Positions 50,892-60,142 of a stretch of DNA of 64,000 nucleotides are shown here, piece by piece. A program made the translations under genes and the position numbers. Position 1 is the stretch's first letter. Every line of letters begins with the position of its first letter. Under the pieces are notes generated by a model that searched no databases, was not told the DNA's origin, and saw only the letters and a program-made list of their open reading frames with translations. The stretch is taken from positions 372,001 to 436,000 of the forward strand of contig NC_011685.1 in NCBI RefSeq assembly GCF_000150955.2. The letters are read 5' to 3'. The stretch comes from Phaeodactylum tricornutum CCAP 1055/1. Its lineage: Eukaryota; Bacillariophyta; Bacillariophyceae; Surirellales; Neidiaceae.

Positions 50892-51701
50892 TGTGACAAT
50901 AATCTTGTCAACCCTACAGCGATCATACACAGTGCAAGCAAATGCAAATATCAAGCACTCGTCGATGGCTCAATCAGTTCGGATTTGTAGGGCATGGACG
51001 AAAGGAATTTGCTAGCGATCGGCGTCCATTTTTTGTTGCTCCGGAATTGTGGGAAAGGGTCTGGTTTCCTGACTTTTAATGAAACTGATGTTTCAGCTTG
51101 TGTTGGAGGGACAAGGGACAGATTTCTGCAGATGGGAGTGTACTGGAAGGAACCCTTCTTCCCCCTCCCCCTTCCAAAAATTGCGCCAACTAGTTTGGAG
51201 AAACGATTCGTGAGGGAATGAGGAATGACGGAGGAATCGCGCGGCTACCAATTCCCGATCGTTTGAAAAAGTGATTCTGTTCGTACGGTTCAAGGGCAGG
51301 TTGTGCTTATCTTCGTCAGTTGAAGTTGTCAGATCGACACTTTCTGACTCCTTCGCTCTGCACATTTGCCGACCAATAAGCATAAAAGTTAATTTTCAAT
51401 ATTACCGTAACGCTGAGGTGACGAACGCGATGACACGGGTGCTTCTTGTCCATGCATCATATTTACGATTGACCAAATGGCGGATTCTCGAACAACGCAT
51501 ACAACGTACTTCCAACAAGAAGACTGCACCCACCCTCCAGGCATGCGCCCAACCAACGGAGTTTTGCTACCACGTCGTTTTCTTCCGCTAGCTAGCGGAG
51601 TACCGGAATGCCAACCAAATCGCTCACACCCCTGCAAAGAAGGAACATATAAAAGTAAGCCATCTCCTCGGCACCATCTAAAGACCTAAAATCTACTCGT
51701 C
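50892..51701. other. Divergent promoter region, GT25 fusion / desaturase
   Basis: 810 bp without a supported gene. The right end holds a TATA-like element before the desaturase start. The left end is the GT25-fusion promoter side. Confidence 0.5.
51648..51655 (+). promoter_or_regulatory. TATA-like box of the desaturase gene
   Basis: TATAAAAG, 47 bp before the start codon. It would place transcription start about 20 bp before the ATG, giving the short 5' UTR common in this genome. Confidence 0.45.
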
Positions 51702-53189
51702 ATGGTTCGCTTTTCAACAGCCGCTCTATTTTCTCTGTCGACATTGACACCTTCATGTATTGGTGCCTTCCAGCTGTCTTCGCCAGCACAACTTCCGACA
51801 AGTAGGCTTCGTCGGCATACGAACACGGCGCCGCTTTCGGCCGTGGCCGTCGACTCCGGTTCTTCCGATCCGGCCTTGGTAGGCAACCTCCCCCTTCCCA
51901 ACAACAATGATAATGAGGACAAGAACCGTAGAATGCCAATGATGGACTTGAAAGGTATTGCTCTGTCTGGTCTCAAAGGGCAAGCTCTTTCCGTCCGAGC
52001 GGAAGATTTTCCTCAGGCGAAAGACTTGCGTGCCGTCATTCCGAAAGATTGCTTCGAACCCGACACGGCCAAATCGTTGGGATATCTTTCCGTTTCAACT
52101 ATGGGGACAATTCTCTGCTCCGTCGTCGGCGCGAACCTCCTTAGTGTGCTCGATCCCTCCAATCCATTAACCTGGCCTCTCTGGGCGGCCTACGGTGCCG
52201 TCACGGGGACGGTCGCCATGGGGCTTTGGGTGCTGGCCCACGAATGCGGACACGGCGCCTTTTCCAAAAACCGATCCCTCCAGGATGCCGTGGGGTACAT
52301 TATCCATTCCATCATGCTGGTGCCATACTTTAGTTGGCAGCGATCGCATGCCGTGCATCACCAGTATACCAATCATATGGAACTGGGGGAAACACACGTT
52401 CCGGATCGAGCCGATAAGGAGGGCGAGAAGAGCCTGGCGCTCCGCCAGTTCATGTTGGATTCCTTTGGTAAAGACAAGGGCATGAAAGCATACGGAGGCC
52501 TCCAGTCGTTTTTGCATCTCATCGTGGGATGGCCAGCCTACCTCCTGATCGGTGCGACCGGTGGACCCGACCGTGGTATGACCAACCATTTTTATCCCAA
52601 CCCTTTGTCGACGCCAACACAGCCCAAGAAAGAACTTTTCCCTGGGAACTGGAAAGAAAAGGTCTACCAGTCAGATATTGGAATCGCCGCCGTTGTCGGC
52701 GCCCTCATTGCTTGGACCGTCACTTCGGGTCTAGCCCCCGTCATGGCCTTGTACGGTGGTCCCTTGATCGTCATTAATGCCTGGCTGGTACTGTACACGT
52801 GGTTGCAACATACAGATACCGATGTTCCGCACTTTTCCTCCGACAACCACAACTTTGTCAAGGGCGCACTGCATACGATCGATCGTCCCTACGACAAACT
52901 TGATCCCTGGGGAATCATAGACTTTCTGCACCACAAGATTGGAACAACGCATGTGGCACACCATTTTGACAGTACTATCCCCCACTACAAGGCTCAGATT
53001 GCTACCGATGCCATCAAAGCCAAGTTTCCAGAAGTCTACCTCTATGACCCGACACCAATTCCACAAGCCATGTGGCGCGTCGCCAAGGGATGTACTGCAG
53101 TAGAGCAACGCGGTGACGCCTGGGTGTGGAAAAACGAAGGAATAGAAGATTTGGTGGAACATCGTCAAAGCAAATTATCGAGCGAATAA
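51702..53189 (+). CDS. Plastid-targeted fatty-acid desaturase, delta-12/omega-3 type
   Basis: A 495-residue membrane desaturase. The three histidine boxes that bind the di-iron centre are HECGH (residue 180), HAVHH (216) and HVAHH (417). The third box, with THVAHHFDSTIPHY, places it in the delta-12/omega-3 (FAD2/FAD3/FAD6-like) group rather than the front-end desaturases, and no cytochrome b5 domain is present. Residues 1-22 form a signal peptide ending IGA followed by FQLSS, the Phe-containing cleavage motif for plastid import, and a Ser/Arg transit region follows. Membrane spans flank box 1 (TMGTILCSVVGANLLSVL, VTGTVAMGLWVLA) and precede box 3. It acts on plastid glycerolipids, probably making 16:2, 18:2 or omega-3 acids on the way to EPA. 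Regiospecificity cannot be read from sequence alone, so I leave the symbol empty. Confidence 0.88.
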   Translation: MVRFSTAALFSLSTLTPSCIGAFQLSSPAQLPTSRLRRHTNTAPLSAVAVDSGSSDPALVGNLPLPNNNDNEDKNRRMPMMDLKGIALSGLKGQALSVRAEDFPQAKDLRAVIPKDCFEPDTAKSLGYLSVSTMGTILCSVVGANLLSVLDPSNPLTWPLWAAYGAVTGTVAMGLWVLAHECGHGAFSKNRSLQDAVGYIIHSIMLVPYFSWQRSHAVHHQYTNHMELGETHVPDRADKEGEKSLALRQFMLDSFGKDKGMKAYGGLQSFLHLIVGWPAYLLIGATGGPDRGMTNHFYPNPLSTPTQPKKELFPGNWKEKVYQSDIGIAAVVGALIAWTVTSGLAPVMALYGGPLIVINAWLVLYTWLQHTDTDVPHFSSDNHNFVKGALHTIDRPYDKLDPWGIIDFLHHKIGTTHVAHHFDSTIPHYKAQIATDAIKAKFPEVYLYDPTPIPQAMWRVAKGCTAVEQRGDAWVWKNEGIEDLVEHRQSKLSSE

Positions 53190-53338
53190 AGCAACATATC
53201 GCTTTATGGAAGAACAAACGTCCATTGTGTAAACCCTGATAATTTCAATAATGTGTTTTGTTTTAAAGGAAAGCTACTACTTTGATCGCATACGATCAAC
53301 TACCCCGAAAGATCACTGTATCCGGCAAATAGGATGTT

Positions 53339-54511
53339 TCAGGACATGCTGGCCGCAAAAAGACCACCGATTAAGGACAACAGTGGGAATACAGTTCGGG
53401 ATGCTGAGCTCCCATTTCCGTCGCAGTCACCGCTAGTTGGCCTGTATCCTGATTCGCAACAATTTGGATAAAACACTGACCCGTTGTCGGAAGTCCTAGG
53501 CTGGCATTGCTGGCACGGGGATGTCACTTCGGGATCACACATTTCGTCACATCCTGGGTACTTTAATACGTCGCAACCATTAGACGGTGGCCAGTTTTCT
53601 CTTTCGCAGTCATTCTCGTCTGGGCAAACGTGCAGAATACATTCCCACTCTCCCACTGGATGAACTGTCGAGCCATCTGGGGACACAAAGATACCATCGG
53701 GAGCATTTTGGGGAAAGATGCGCTCCACGTCTAGTGGCGGGTCCAGATCGCTATCGGGGGATGTGTACGTTTCACCTGCATCAGTTCCGGCGTCCCAAGG
53801 GTACGTGTGGATTTTGATACGATTCCAGAAGGTTCGGTCGAATTCATCAATCGAATCCAAGAGGTAGAATCCAGTGAACCAATCTGGACTAGGGTTGATT
53901 CCGGCCATTCCACTGATGAATGGAAAGTCAGAGTCTACAGTAATTCCATCGAGAAAAGCGTAATTCTCTTCGTTGTCGTCTTGATCAATAAAAAAGCCTT
54001 TGCCTTTACCGAAGCTATAAACGAGTTCACCGGCTGCTTCAATCTCCCTTTCAAACGTATCTGTGAATCCAGACTAGAGCAAAGAGAAAAAGAAGGGTAA
54101 GCGATGTGTTTGCGCCATTGCAAAATGCATGCTGTTTATGCTGAGTTTTGTCAAAGCAGTGAAACCGATCGTGCATACCTCCGCGAGTTTCTCGATTCCA
54201 TACGACGTTTGTCGGTTTCGCAGCCAAGGCATGTACTGTTTTGTGGAAGAGTAAATAACTGGATCAGACCACCGAGCTAACGCGGGATAACTTTTGGGGT
54301 GATGAGCCTCGTCCCACAAGTTGCGAAAGACGCAGTAGTATTTGGTTCGGTTCATTTTGGAAGCCGTCCAAAAATGGTCGCTGTCCGCCAGAGTTTTAAA
54401 GTCGAAAATTTCTTCGGGCTCGATCAGATCATTAATTACAACAATATCAGCTGATACTATACAGAAGAAGAGACCCGCGAATACGATTGGGATCAAGGTA
54501 CGCAACGCCAT
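53339..54511 (-). CDS. Secreted spondin-domain protein, probable GPI anchor
   Basis: Exon 1, 54511-54179, and exon 2, 54073-53339, flank a 105-bp intron (GTATGC...CTCTAG). The join reads YGIEKLAE followed by SGFTDTFEREI, uninterrupted spondin sequence, giving 355 residues. MALRTLIPIVFAGLFFCIVSA is a signal peptide. The Spondin_N-type domain (about residues 45-230) shows KYYCVFRNLWDEAHHP, ARWSDPVIYSS, FISGMAGINPSPDWFTGFY and the hallmark YPWDAGTDAGETYTSP. A Cys-rich region with about 13 Cys follows (CILHVCPDENDCE, GCDEMC, SPCQQC). The C-terminus GSSASRTVFPLLSLIGGLFA is a hydrophobic GPI-attachment-type tail. Spondin domains in animals act in the extracellular matrix. Here a cell-surface protein is inferred. 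ATG 54511 is preferred over 54556 because it starts the signal peptide in a good context. Confidence 0.8.
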
Positions 54512-54934
54512 GGTGAACAGGAGGGTGTGTTTTGGTTGCAGGCGAAAAGATGGCATCCCAAGGCGCACGCTTATTTCTGAGGAGTCATCCTGAATACCTC
54601 TTGGGCTGATTTACATTCTGGAAGTTGTTATCGCAGAGGTCATTCGACGGCTTCTACATCATTCATTCATGTAAATCTTTGTGGAATCTGTGTAGATTGA
54701 TGCCTATTGATAATGTCCCTCCTCGTCTTAATGCTTAATATGATTCCACTGTCTTGGAATTGTCCACAACAAGTCTGATTTTCCCGACGACATACTTCGG
54801 ACGCGTACTATCCGACTACCTGGAGTAAAATCGACCTCGACGCTTGCAGCGCTGCTCGCTAGTTTTAGTGGTTCTGATATCGTTTCCCTCCTCTCTAGCA
54901 GAGTTCCGCAGTTGCGAAGCATCAGAGTTTGACC
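54512..54934. other. Divergent promoter region
   Basis: 423 bp between the spondin gene and the organelle-type basic protein gene. No gene and no clear motif, and no TTTACAGT here. Confidence 0.45.
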
Positions 54935-55732
54935 ATGAGTCTTTGGCTTTCTAAAGCGACGGTGGTCGCCCGTCAATTAAGTCTTTTATCCCTGCGGGAA
55001 CAGCTTCCAAACCGAAGCCTTGCAGTTGTGGCGTCAGGCAATCAGGTCGTTCGATCGTTCGCGGCCAAGGGCGGGAAAAAGAAAATTTCCGGTGCGAAGA
55101 AAAATAGCCAGAATGAACTGCGCAATAGCAACTCATCCAAAGAGTTCCCCAGGGAAGGCGAAGCTGCTACCTTACAGCATCAAACTTGGGTGAATTTTCA
55201 AAAGTCTATTTCGGTCGAAGGCTTTGAAACGGGGCAGACAGTGGTCGTCAAATCGACCAAGAAAACCCGCGGTGGCCAAGCAGCTCGCCGTCGTTCGAAG
55301 ATGTCGAGCTTTGAAGCCAAGTTGCAGGAGCGGAAGCGTTTCACGGATGTCGGGGGTGGTCGTCTTCCACCAATGCGGTACTCTGAAGAGGAAACGGAGC
55401 GGCTTTTGACAGAGGCTTACGCGAACCTTCCGGAACGAGCAGGGAAACGGGGTACACGGAACCTCAAGCGCCAAGCCAACCGGTGGCATTTAGTCCGAAA
55501 GATTCGCAAAAAGTACAAACACAACCTCGCCAATTTCCAAATACGCAAGATGGAGAAGCGATCGGACACGATCAAACAAGTCAAGAAAGTTTTAGCGGAC
55601 TCTCCCGCTATCCAGCAGCGCGATCGAGAGTATCAGTTGAAAATTCTGCAACGTTGGGCAGCTAACATGACTCTAGATGTGGAAGAAGAGGCCGAAGAAA
55701 AGTTGGAGGAGGAGCAAAAGGCGAAGATTTAA
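54935..55732 (+). CDS. Basic mitochondrial-type protein, unknown
   Basis: A 265-residue, strongly basic protein. Residues 1-45 (MSLWLSKATVVARQLSLLSL onward) form an amphipathic Arg- and Ser-rich presequence without acidic residues, typical of mitochondrial import. The body is rich in Lys, Arg and Glu. Its C-terminal 130 residues are a compact helical block (RYSEEETERLLTEAY, NRWHLVRKIRKKYKHNL, IQQRDREYQLKILQRWA). I do not recognise the family. An RNA-binding or mitoribosome-associated factor is a reasonable guess from charge and size, not from homology. The first in-frame codon of the open frame is a TTG two codons upstream; the ATG at 54935 is used. It ends 16 bp from the convergent KA1-like gene. 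Confidence 0.6.
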   Translation: MSLWLSKATVVARQLSLLSLREQLPNRSLAVVASGNQVVRSFAAKGGKKKISGAKKNSQNELRNSNSSKEFPREGEAATLQHQTWVNFQKSISVEGFETGQTVVVKSTKKTRGGQAARRRSKMSSFEAKLQERKRFTDVGGGRLPPMRYSEEETERLLTEAYANLPERAGKRGTRNLKRQANRWHLVRKIRKKYKHNLANFQIRKMEKRSDTIKQVKKVLADSPAIQQRDREYQLKILQRWAANMTLDVEEEAEEKLEEEQKAKI

Positions 55733-55748
55733 AATTTCGACAATTAAT

Positions 55749-57512
55749 TTAACATGATCGCTCGTCTTCGGTTAATTCCTGGTAGGTTAGTCCAGCTTCC
55801 TCCTCCAGCACCAGATGCGTCGATTTTCCCACCAACCGGGCTTTCTGCAACGGGGCCAGAGTCTCGTCGGATAAAATTCGCCTTTTGGCAGAATCGCTGA
55901 ACTCTCCCAAAATGCGCAAACACCGGACCGCCAAGGCAGTCTCGTGCTGGGACGATAGTCTAGTGCCAACTACTACGGCTGGAGGCCGTGAAGCGCCCTG
56001 AACGTCTTCCATGAGCGCTTCCAAAAAATTACGGCTAACCAGTTGCGCCGCCTGTGTCGTTAAGACTGATTCCAAAATTTTTGGCTGTTTCGTTGCGAGA
56101 ATATTGAGTGCGTTAGTGAAGGCGCGAAGGGCCAAAGCACGCATGATACCCCCGTGGTGCTCGTCACCACCACTCCCTCGGGTCAAATTGATTTGGGCCA
56201 TAATATCCTCCTGCATTTTTTCGGAATCGGTGTCCCCCGTTTGTCCCCCTTTGTCGCCCAGTAGAGTAAACACACAAGAACGGTTTACTGGCTCATCGTC
56301 CTCGCCTCTATCTCCCGGCAAAGTGCGCTTAACCAACAAACTGTAAATCCATTCGCGGTAAATTTCCGTCAAATTATTGTCGTCGACTACAATTCCGTTG
56401 GTAAGTGGTGCACCCACAACCGCGAGAGACGTATACATGGCAACATCGGAACCGGATGACTCAACGTCCGTCAAAGCGACAAGCCGTTCCATTCCTAACT
56501 GTTGGGCGTCCAGACGATCCTTACGCAGCAACTGCAAAGCGTGTTCCAAAGCTTGAATGGCTGTTGTTGAGATTTCTCGCGAAGTCTTGGAATTTCCAGA
56601 CACCGTCAACAAACGAGACGATATATTGTTGAGGCGCGGGTACTCTAATGGCGAGCACTGATGCGCTAGCCGACGATCCTTGCCGGTGTCGAGACTGAGC
56701 GAGGCTTGCAAAACTGCCTGTACCACCCGGTGATAAGATATGACATCTCCCCGCAAACGAATGCACTCCACGACAACACCATGTGAAAAGTCCGGCAAGG
56801 CTACTCCTTGCGCACCTGCGCGAGTGCTATCATTGATAGCTGCTGACGATCGACCCTGCCAAAGGTGAATCGAAAAATGGACGCGATCGATCGTGAGGGC
56901 CGTTGCTGTCAACGATTCGTCGTCATACTCGACTGAGACACTCCGGATGCGCAAACACTCGGCGATTCGAACTGCAACCACGGACGGCGGCGCGTCCGAA
57001 ACGTAGATCGTCGTATGCCGATTCATTGGAGGGTAAAAAGGAGGAATCGGACGTATGGCTGTGTCGCTGACACTCCATAGTCGACGTGGACGCGGAGGGA
57101 CGGAAATGTTTTCAGTCGTACGGTCCGAGGGAAACAACGACACCTGCAATCCTGCTAAAAGAGATGGAGGCCGACTAGCGGACGCAACAGACGGGGAATC
57201 CATGGATCGAGCAGACGGCTTTCGGTCAGTACTCAGAGTTGGCTGACGCATATTATTGTGCAACTTCTTTGGCGGTGTGGGTATTGTCATGATTGCGTTT
57301 GTGTCAGTATTGTTTCGGCGAGTGCCTGCTAATATGCTGCCTGACACGAGAAGGATACGGAGAATACCAGCGTCTTCCTTGACATGGCAACAAACTGAGT
57401 GCTGCGAGCTTTGAGAGTTGACGGAGGCAATTGTCTGTCTTCCCTCGGGTATATTGTTCGAATGTGACACAAACCTCTCCCATGTGAGAGACGGGTTGGA
57501 AACTAACTCCAT
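55749..57512 (-). CDS. KA1-like domain protein, unknown
   Basis: The frame holds 587 residues from ATG 57512. A second ATG at 57290 (MTIPTPPKKLHNN) gives 513 residues and a better start for the conserved part, so the N-terminus is uncertain. In the 587-aa numbering, residues of about 165-270 resemble a kinase-associated KA1-type fold: VVAVRIAECLRIRSVSVEYD, DRVHFSIHLWQG and GVVVECIRLRGDVISYHRVV. Such domains bind acidic lipids or autoinhibit kinases, but no kinase domain is present. The rest is helical with armadillo-like stretches (GIMRALALRAFTNALNILA, ETALAVRCLRILGEFSDS). The KA1 assignment is a pattern judgement and moderate at best. TTTACAGT lies 83 bp before the first ATG, which slightly favours the longer form. 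Confidence 0.6.
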   Translation of the reverse strand: MELVSNPSLTWERFVSHSNNIPEGRQTIASVNSQSSQHSVCCHVKEDAGILRILLVSGSILAGTRRNNTDTNAIMTIPTPPKKLHNNMRQPTLSTDRKPSARSMDSPSVASASRPPSLLAGLQVSLFPSDRTTENISVPPRPRRLWSVSDTAIRPIPPFYPPMNRHTTIYVSDAPPSVVAVRIAECLRIRSVSVEYDDESLTATALTIDRVHFSIHLWQGRSSAAINDSTRAGAQGVALPDFSHGVVVECIRLRGDVISYHRVVQAVLQASLSLDTGKDRRLAHQCSPLEYPRLNNISSRLLTVSGNSKTSREISTTAIQALEHALQLLRKDRLDAQQLGMERLVALTDVESSGSDVAMYTSLAVVGAPLTNGIVVDDNNLTEIYREWIYSLLVKRTLPGDRGEDDEPVNRSCVFTLLGDKGGQTGDTDSEKMQEDIMAQINLTRGSGGDEHHGGIMRALALRAFTNALNILATKQPKILESVLTTQAAQLVSRNFLEALMEDVQGASRPPAVVVGTRLSSQHETALAVRCLRILGEFSDSAKRRILSDETLAPLQKARLVGKSTHLVLEEEAGLTYQELTEDERSC

Positions 57513-58689
57513 GGATCCTGCGAAATTTTTTGATCTTTCACAATTTTATCGGGCCCGATTACATCTCAAAGAAGTTACCATTCTCGACGAGGTAACTGTA
57601 AACTCGATCTACGACTCAACGCAGCACAAGTACCTACATTAGCAATTACCGAAGGATAGGCGTTCGACGGAGTTCCCATCCTCAATCATAACTTAAGTAA
57701 TGTTCAAAAGCCATGTGTGTCACAATTCGATCGATTTTGGTATTGATTGATAATGAATACTATGAAGGACGACTGCCACACACTTTCCTTTCGCCATATT
57801 TTAAAAGTCAAACCTTCGTAACCAAAGATTTCGATCGTTGTTTGACTGTGAGCTGTCACGGTCACATAAGGTTAGTCGAGTCCTAGAATTCCGGAGGCTC
57901 TTCCGACCACGCTGTCCTGATTCCTAACCCTAACAAAGTAAATTGGTGGATTGATAGTAAGCATGTGTGGCGTCTGAGCACAGCACTTTGTTTCCACTTC
58001 CGAAGTCGGAACAATCTAGAATTCCCCGTGCCCTTATTTTTGGCATTTTTTTTTCAGTCAGCATCATTGGTCCTTCGGCTTTCTTCCAATGAAGAAACCA
58101 TCAAGCATGGAGGTGGAAATTGGAAACAATAAGGACATTGGTTGCTCATGTTCACCCGAAGGCGGGGTAGGCCCAGCTAGATTCATGTTCAAATCACACG
58201 AAATATTTTACGAAGTGATTCCTGTCCTTTTTTGTCAAAAACTCGCTCAGTGTGTTCGGATCCTGAAAGATTGCAGAGGCCAATGCGAGTACACATTATG
58301 GTGCTCTCTACCTAGACGAAACTCTTGTTTTGCATGACAGACCACGCACAAGTAAATCAGTAAATCTCTACAATACGATAGGGATCGCATGGAGAGTCGA
58401 AATGACACGCATGGGATATAGAATGTCGTCAACGTTAGGGTTAGGACTCCGATCGACGGATGTATAAATGGGTAGACGACAGACAGTTGTCTTCTCGTCA
58501 AACATACAGTGTGGTTGTGCTCGTTTTTTCGTTGACAGACACTAGTGTTAAGGTACGACATAGGCATGATGCTGCCACCACCTGACCGTCAAGCCAATCC
58601 CTCATTGCTTACTTTGGGACTGTTTATAAGTTTGTTCTTTTCTCACCTCTTCGAACTCTTTTAACACATTTATCCTCGTCGAAAAAAGT
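57513..58689. other. Gene-free interval (1.2 kb) with telomere-like words
   Basis: No supported gene. An 82-residue plus frame from ATG 58089 exists but has no family and poor composition. The interval contains CCTAACCCTAAC (57923-57934) and its exact reverse complement (58434-58445), and a TGACTGTGAG word at 57843-57852. Confidence 0.45.
57595..57602 (-). promoter_or_regulatory. TTTACAGT promoter word
   Basis: An exact match on the sense strand of the KA1-like gene, 83 bp before its first ATG. Confidence 0.35.
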
Positions 58690-59340
58690 ATGGGTGGTGA
58701 CGGAGGTGTAATTGCATCGAATCGTCGATACATGCGGGGAGCTGGTGCTGCTGATCACACGGGGGACTCAGCTCGACAGACAAAGTTGGATCCAGCAGTT
58801 GAAAAAGAAGAGATTCAACGATCTATGAAATTTTGTGCACTTTCCGGTCAGCCTTTGGAATTCGGAAAACAAACGATTGTGGTATGCCCCTATGGTCGGC
58901 TGTACCATAAGGAGGCTGCTGTTGAAGCACTTTTGCGAAGGAAACAGACCGACCAGGACGAACTCGGCGGACACATTAGAGGGCTCAAAGATCTCCATGA
59001 AGTGCACTTCTCGCTGTTGAATTCGATGCCAATCTGCCCAATCACTGGTAATGACTTAAATGGAAACATTCCTGCGTATGTTGTTATTCCCGGGAAGCCG
59101 GATGAGGTTAACGCACTTAGTAAAAAGGGGATGGAGCAAGTCGACAAGCAGACTATTGTTGCGGACTATGGACCGATCGAAAGGAAAATTCGCTTAGCGC
59201 CTCCTGCAGCAATTTTAGACATTCTGAAAAACGAAATAATACAGAAAAATGCTGAGGAAAAGATCTCCAGAGAATTAAAGAGAGGACTAAAGAAGCGAAA
59301 GCGTATCGAAGGTGAAGTGCTTGCCTGTGCAAACAAGTAA
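58690..59340 (+). CDS. RTF2: Replication termination factor 2 (RTF2)
   Basis: A 216-residue nuclear protein of the RTF2 family, which acts at stalled replication forks and is linked to splicing and SUMO pathways in yeast. The invariant start MGGDGGVIASNRRYMRGAG is present. The RTF2-type RING-like fold is seen in CALSGQPLEFGKQTIVVCPY followed by GRLYHKEAAVEALLRRK, a second half with PICPITGNDLNGN, and the closing ADYGPIERK. Some metal ligands of a true RING are replaced, as is normal for RTF2. The Lys-rich tail (KKRKRIEGEV) can serve as a nuclear signal. Length is short relative to human RTF2 (306 aa) because the C-terminal extension is reduced. Confidence 0.93.
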   Translation: MGGDGGVIASNRRYMRGAGAADHTGDSARQTKLDPAVEKEEIQRSMKFCALSGQPLEFGKQTIVVCPYGRLYHKEAAVEALLRRKQTDQDELGGHIRGLKDLHEVHFSLLNSMPICPITGNDLNGNIPAYVVIPGKPDEVNALSKKGMEQVDKQTIVADYGPIERKIRLAPPAAILDILKNEIIQKNAEEKISRELKRGLKKRKRIEGEVLACANK

Positions 59341-60142
59341 ATATTGAAAATACCCAGGATCTCAAAAGCTTCTGAGGTCCACTGACTGCTTTACATGTGC
59401 TTCTAGATAGAAGACTTGTACAAGCTAAGAAGCTGCCCATGCGCCTCTAACGAAGTATATCCTGACAAGAGTGTTGCTGCATACGTAAACGTTCACTATC
59501 ATATGGAGACATTGAGAAATTCTGGCTATATACTCTGTTTGTTAGAGCCGACCTCCTTCCTAAAAACACGAATTTTCGTCCACATTCAATGCTTTATAGT
59601 TACTGTAAGAGCACTTCTATTGGGGGCGATGAAACCGGGTACGGCAAGAAACCCCGACAGTGTTCTCCGTCCGTTGACTGTGAATACGGCTAATATGTAA
59701 GACAATATCGTAGGCATCTCGGCGATTCATGCAGGTTTCAAGTATTCAACGTCCGGAGGAAAGGTTGTTTATAATTTGTAACTCTTCTCAACGGAAAGAC
59801 GTTAAACGTTTAAGGTATTTTTTTTTATTATGCAAGCCTTCAGCGAACTTCTCATATATAACGTTCCGAAATAGGCGAGATTACTGTTTCCTACTTATTG
59901 CAAAGACGATGGTATCACTACTTCAGACTTTTTATGAATTATGGCGATTTCCTTTCGCGGGGATACCATGACAAGTCTCGCTCTTTCCATCGCCCGCTAC
60001 CATTATTATCCAATCTCATTTACAGTTAGATTACTCTTTTGCAACACTTTTTCTTCCGTTCACCACATCGTGAAGCTTGACCGGTTTCTTGGCGCTTTTA
60101 TACCCTTCCATTCCAGAAAAAGGGATTGTTTTGCTTTTGACG
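59341..60142. other. Gene-free interval before the TPR gene
   Basis: About 800 bp with short random frames. It contains one TTTACAGT and relatives (AGTTACTGTAAG near 59600, TTGACTGTGAAT near 59675). No gene is supported. Confidence 0.45.
60019..60026 (+). promoter_or_regulatory. TTTACAGT promoter word
   Basis: A plus-oriented exact match, 117 bp before the ATG of the TPR gene. Confidence 0.35.

Noticed and set aside
58089-58337. 82-codon plus frame in the gap before RTF2
   Set aside because: It has an ATG, but composition is random-looking, no domain is present and no promoter word precedes it.
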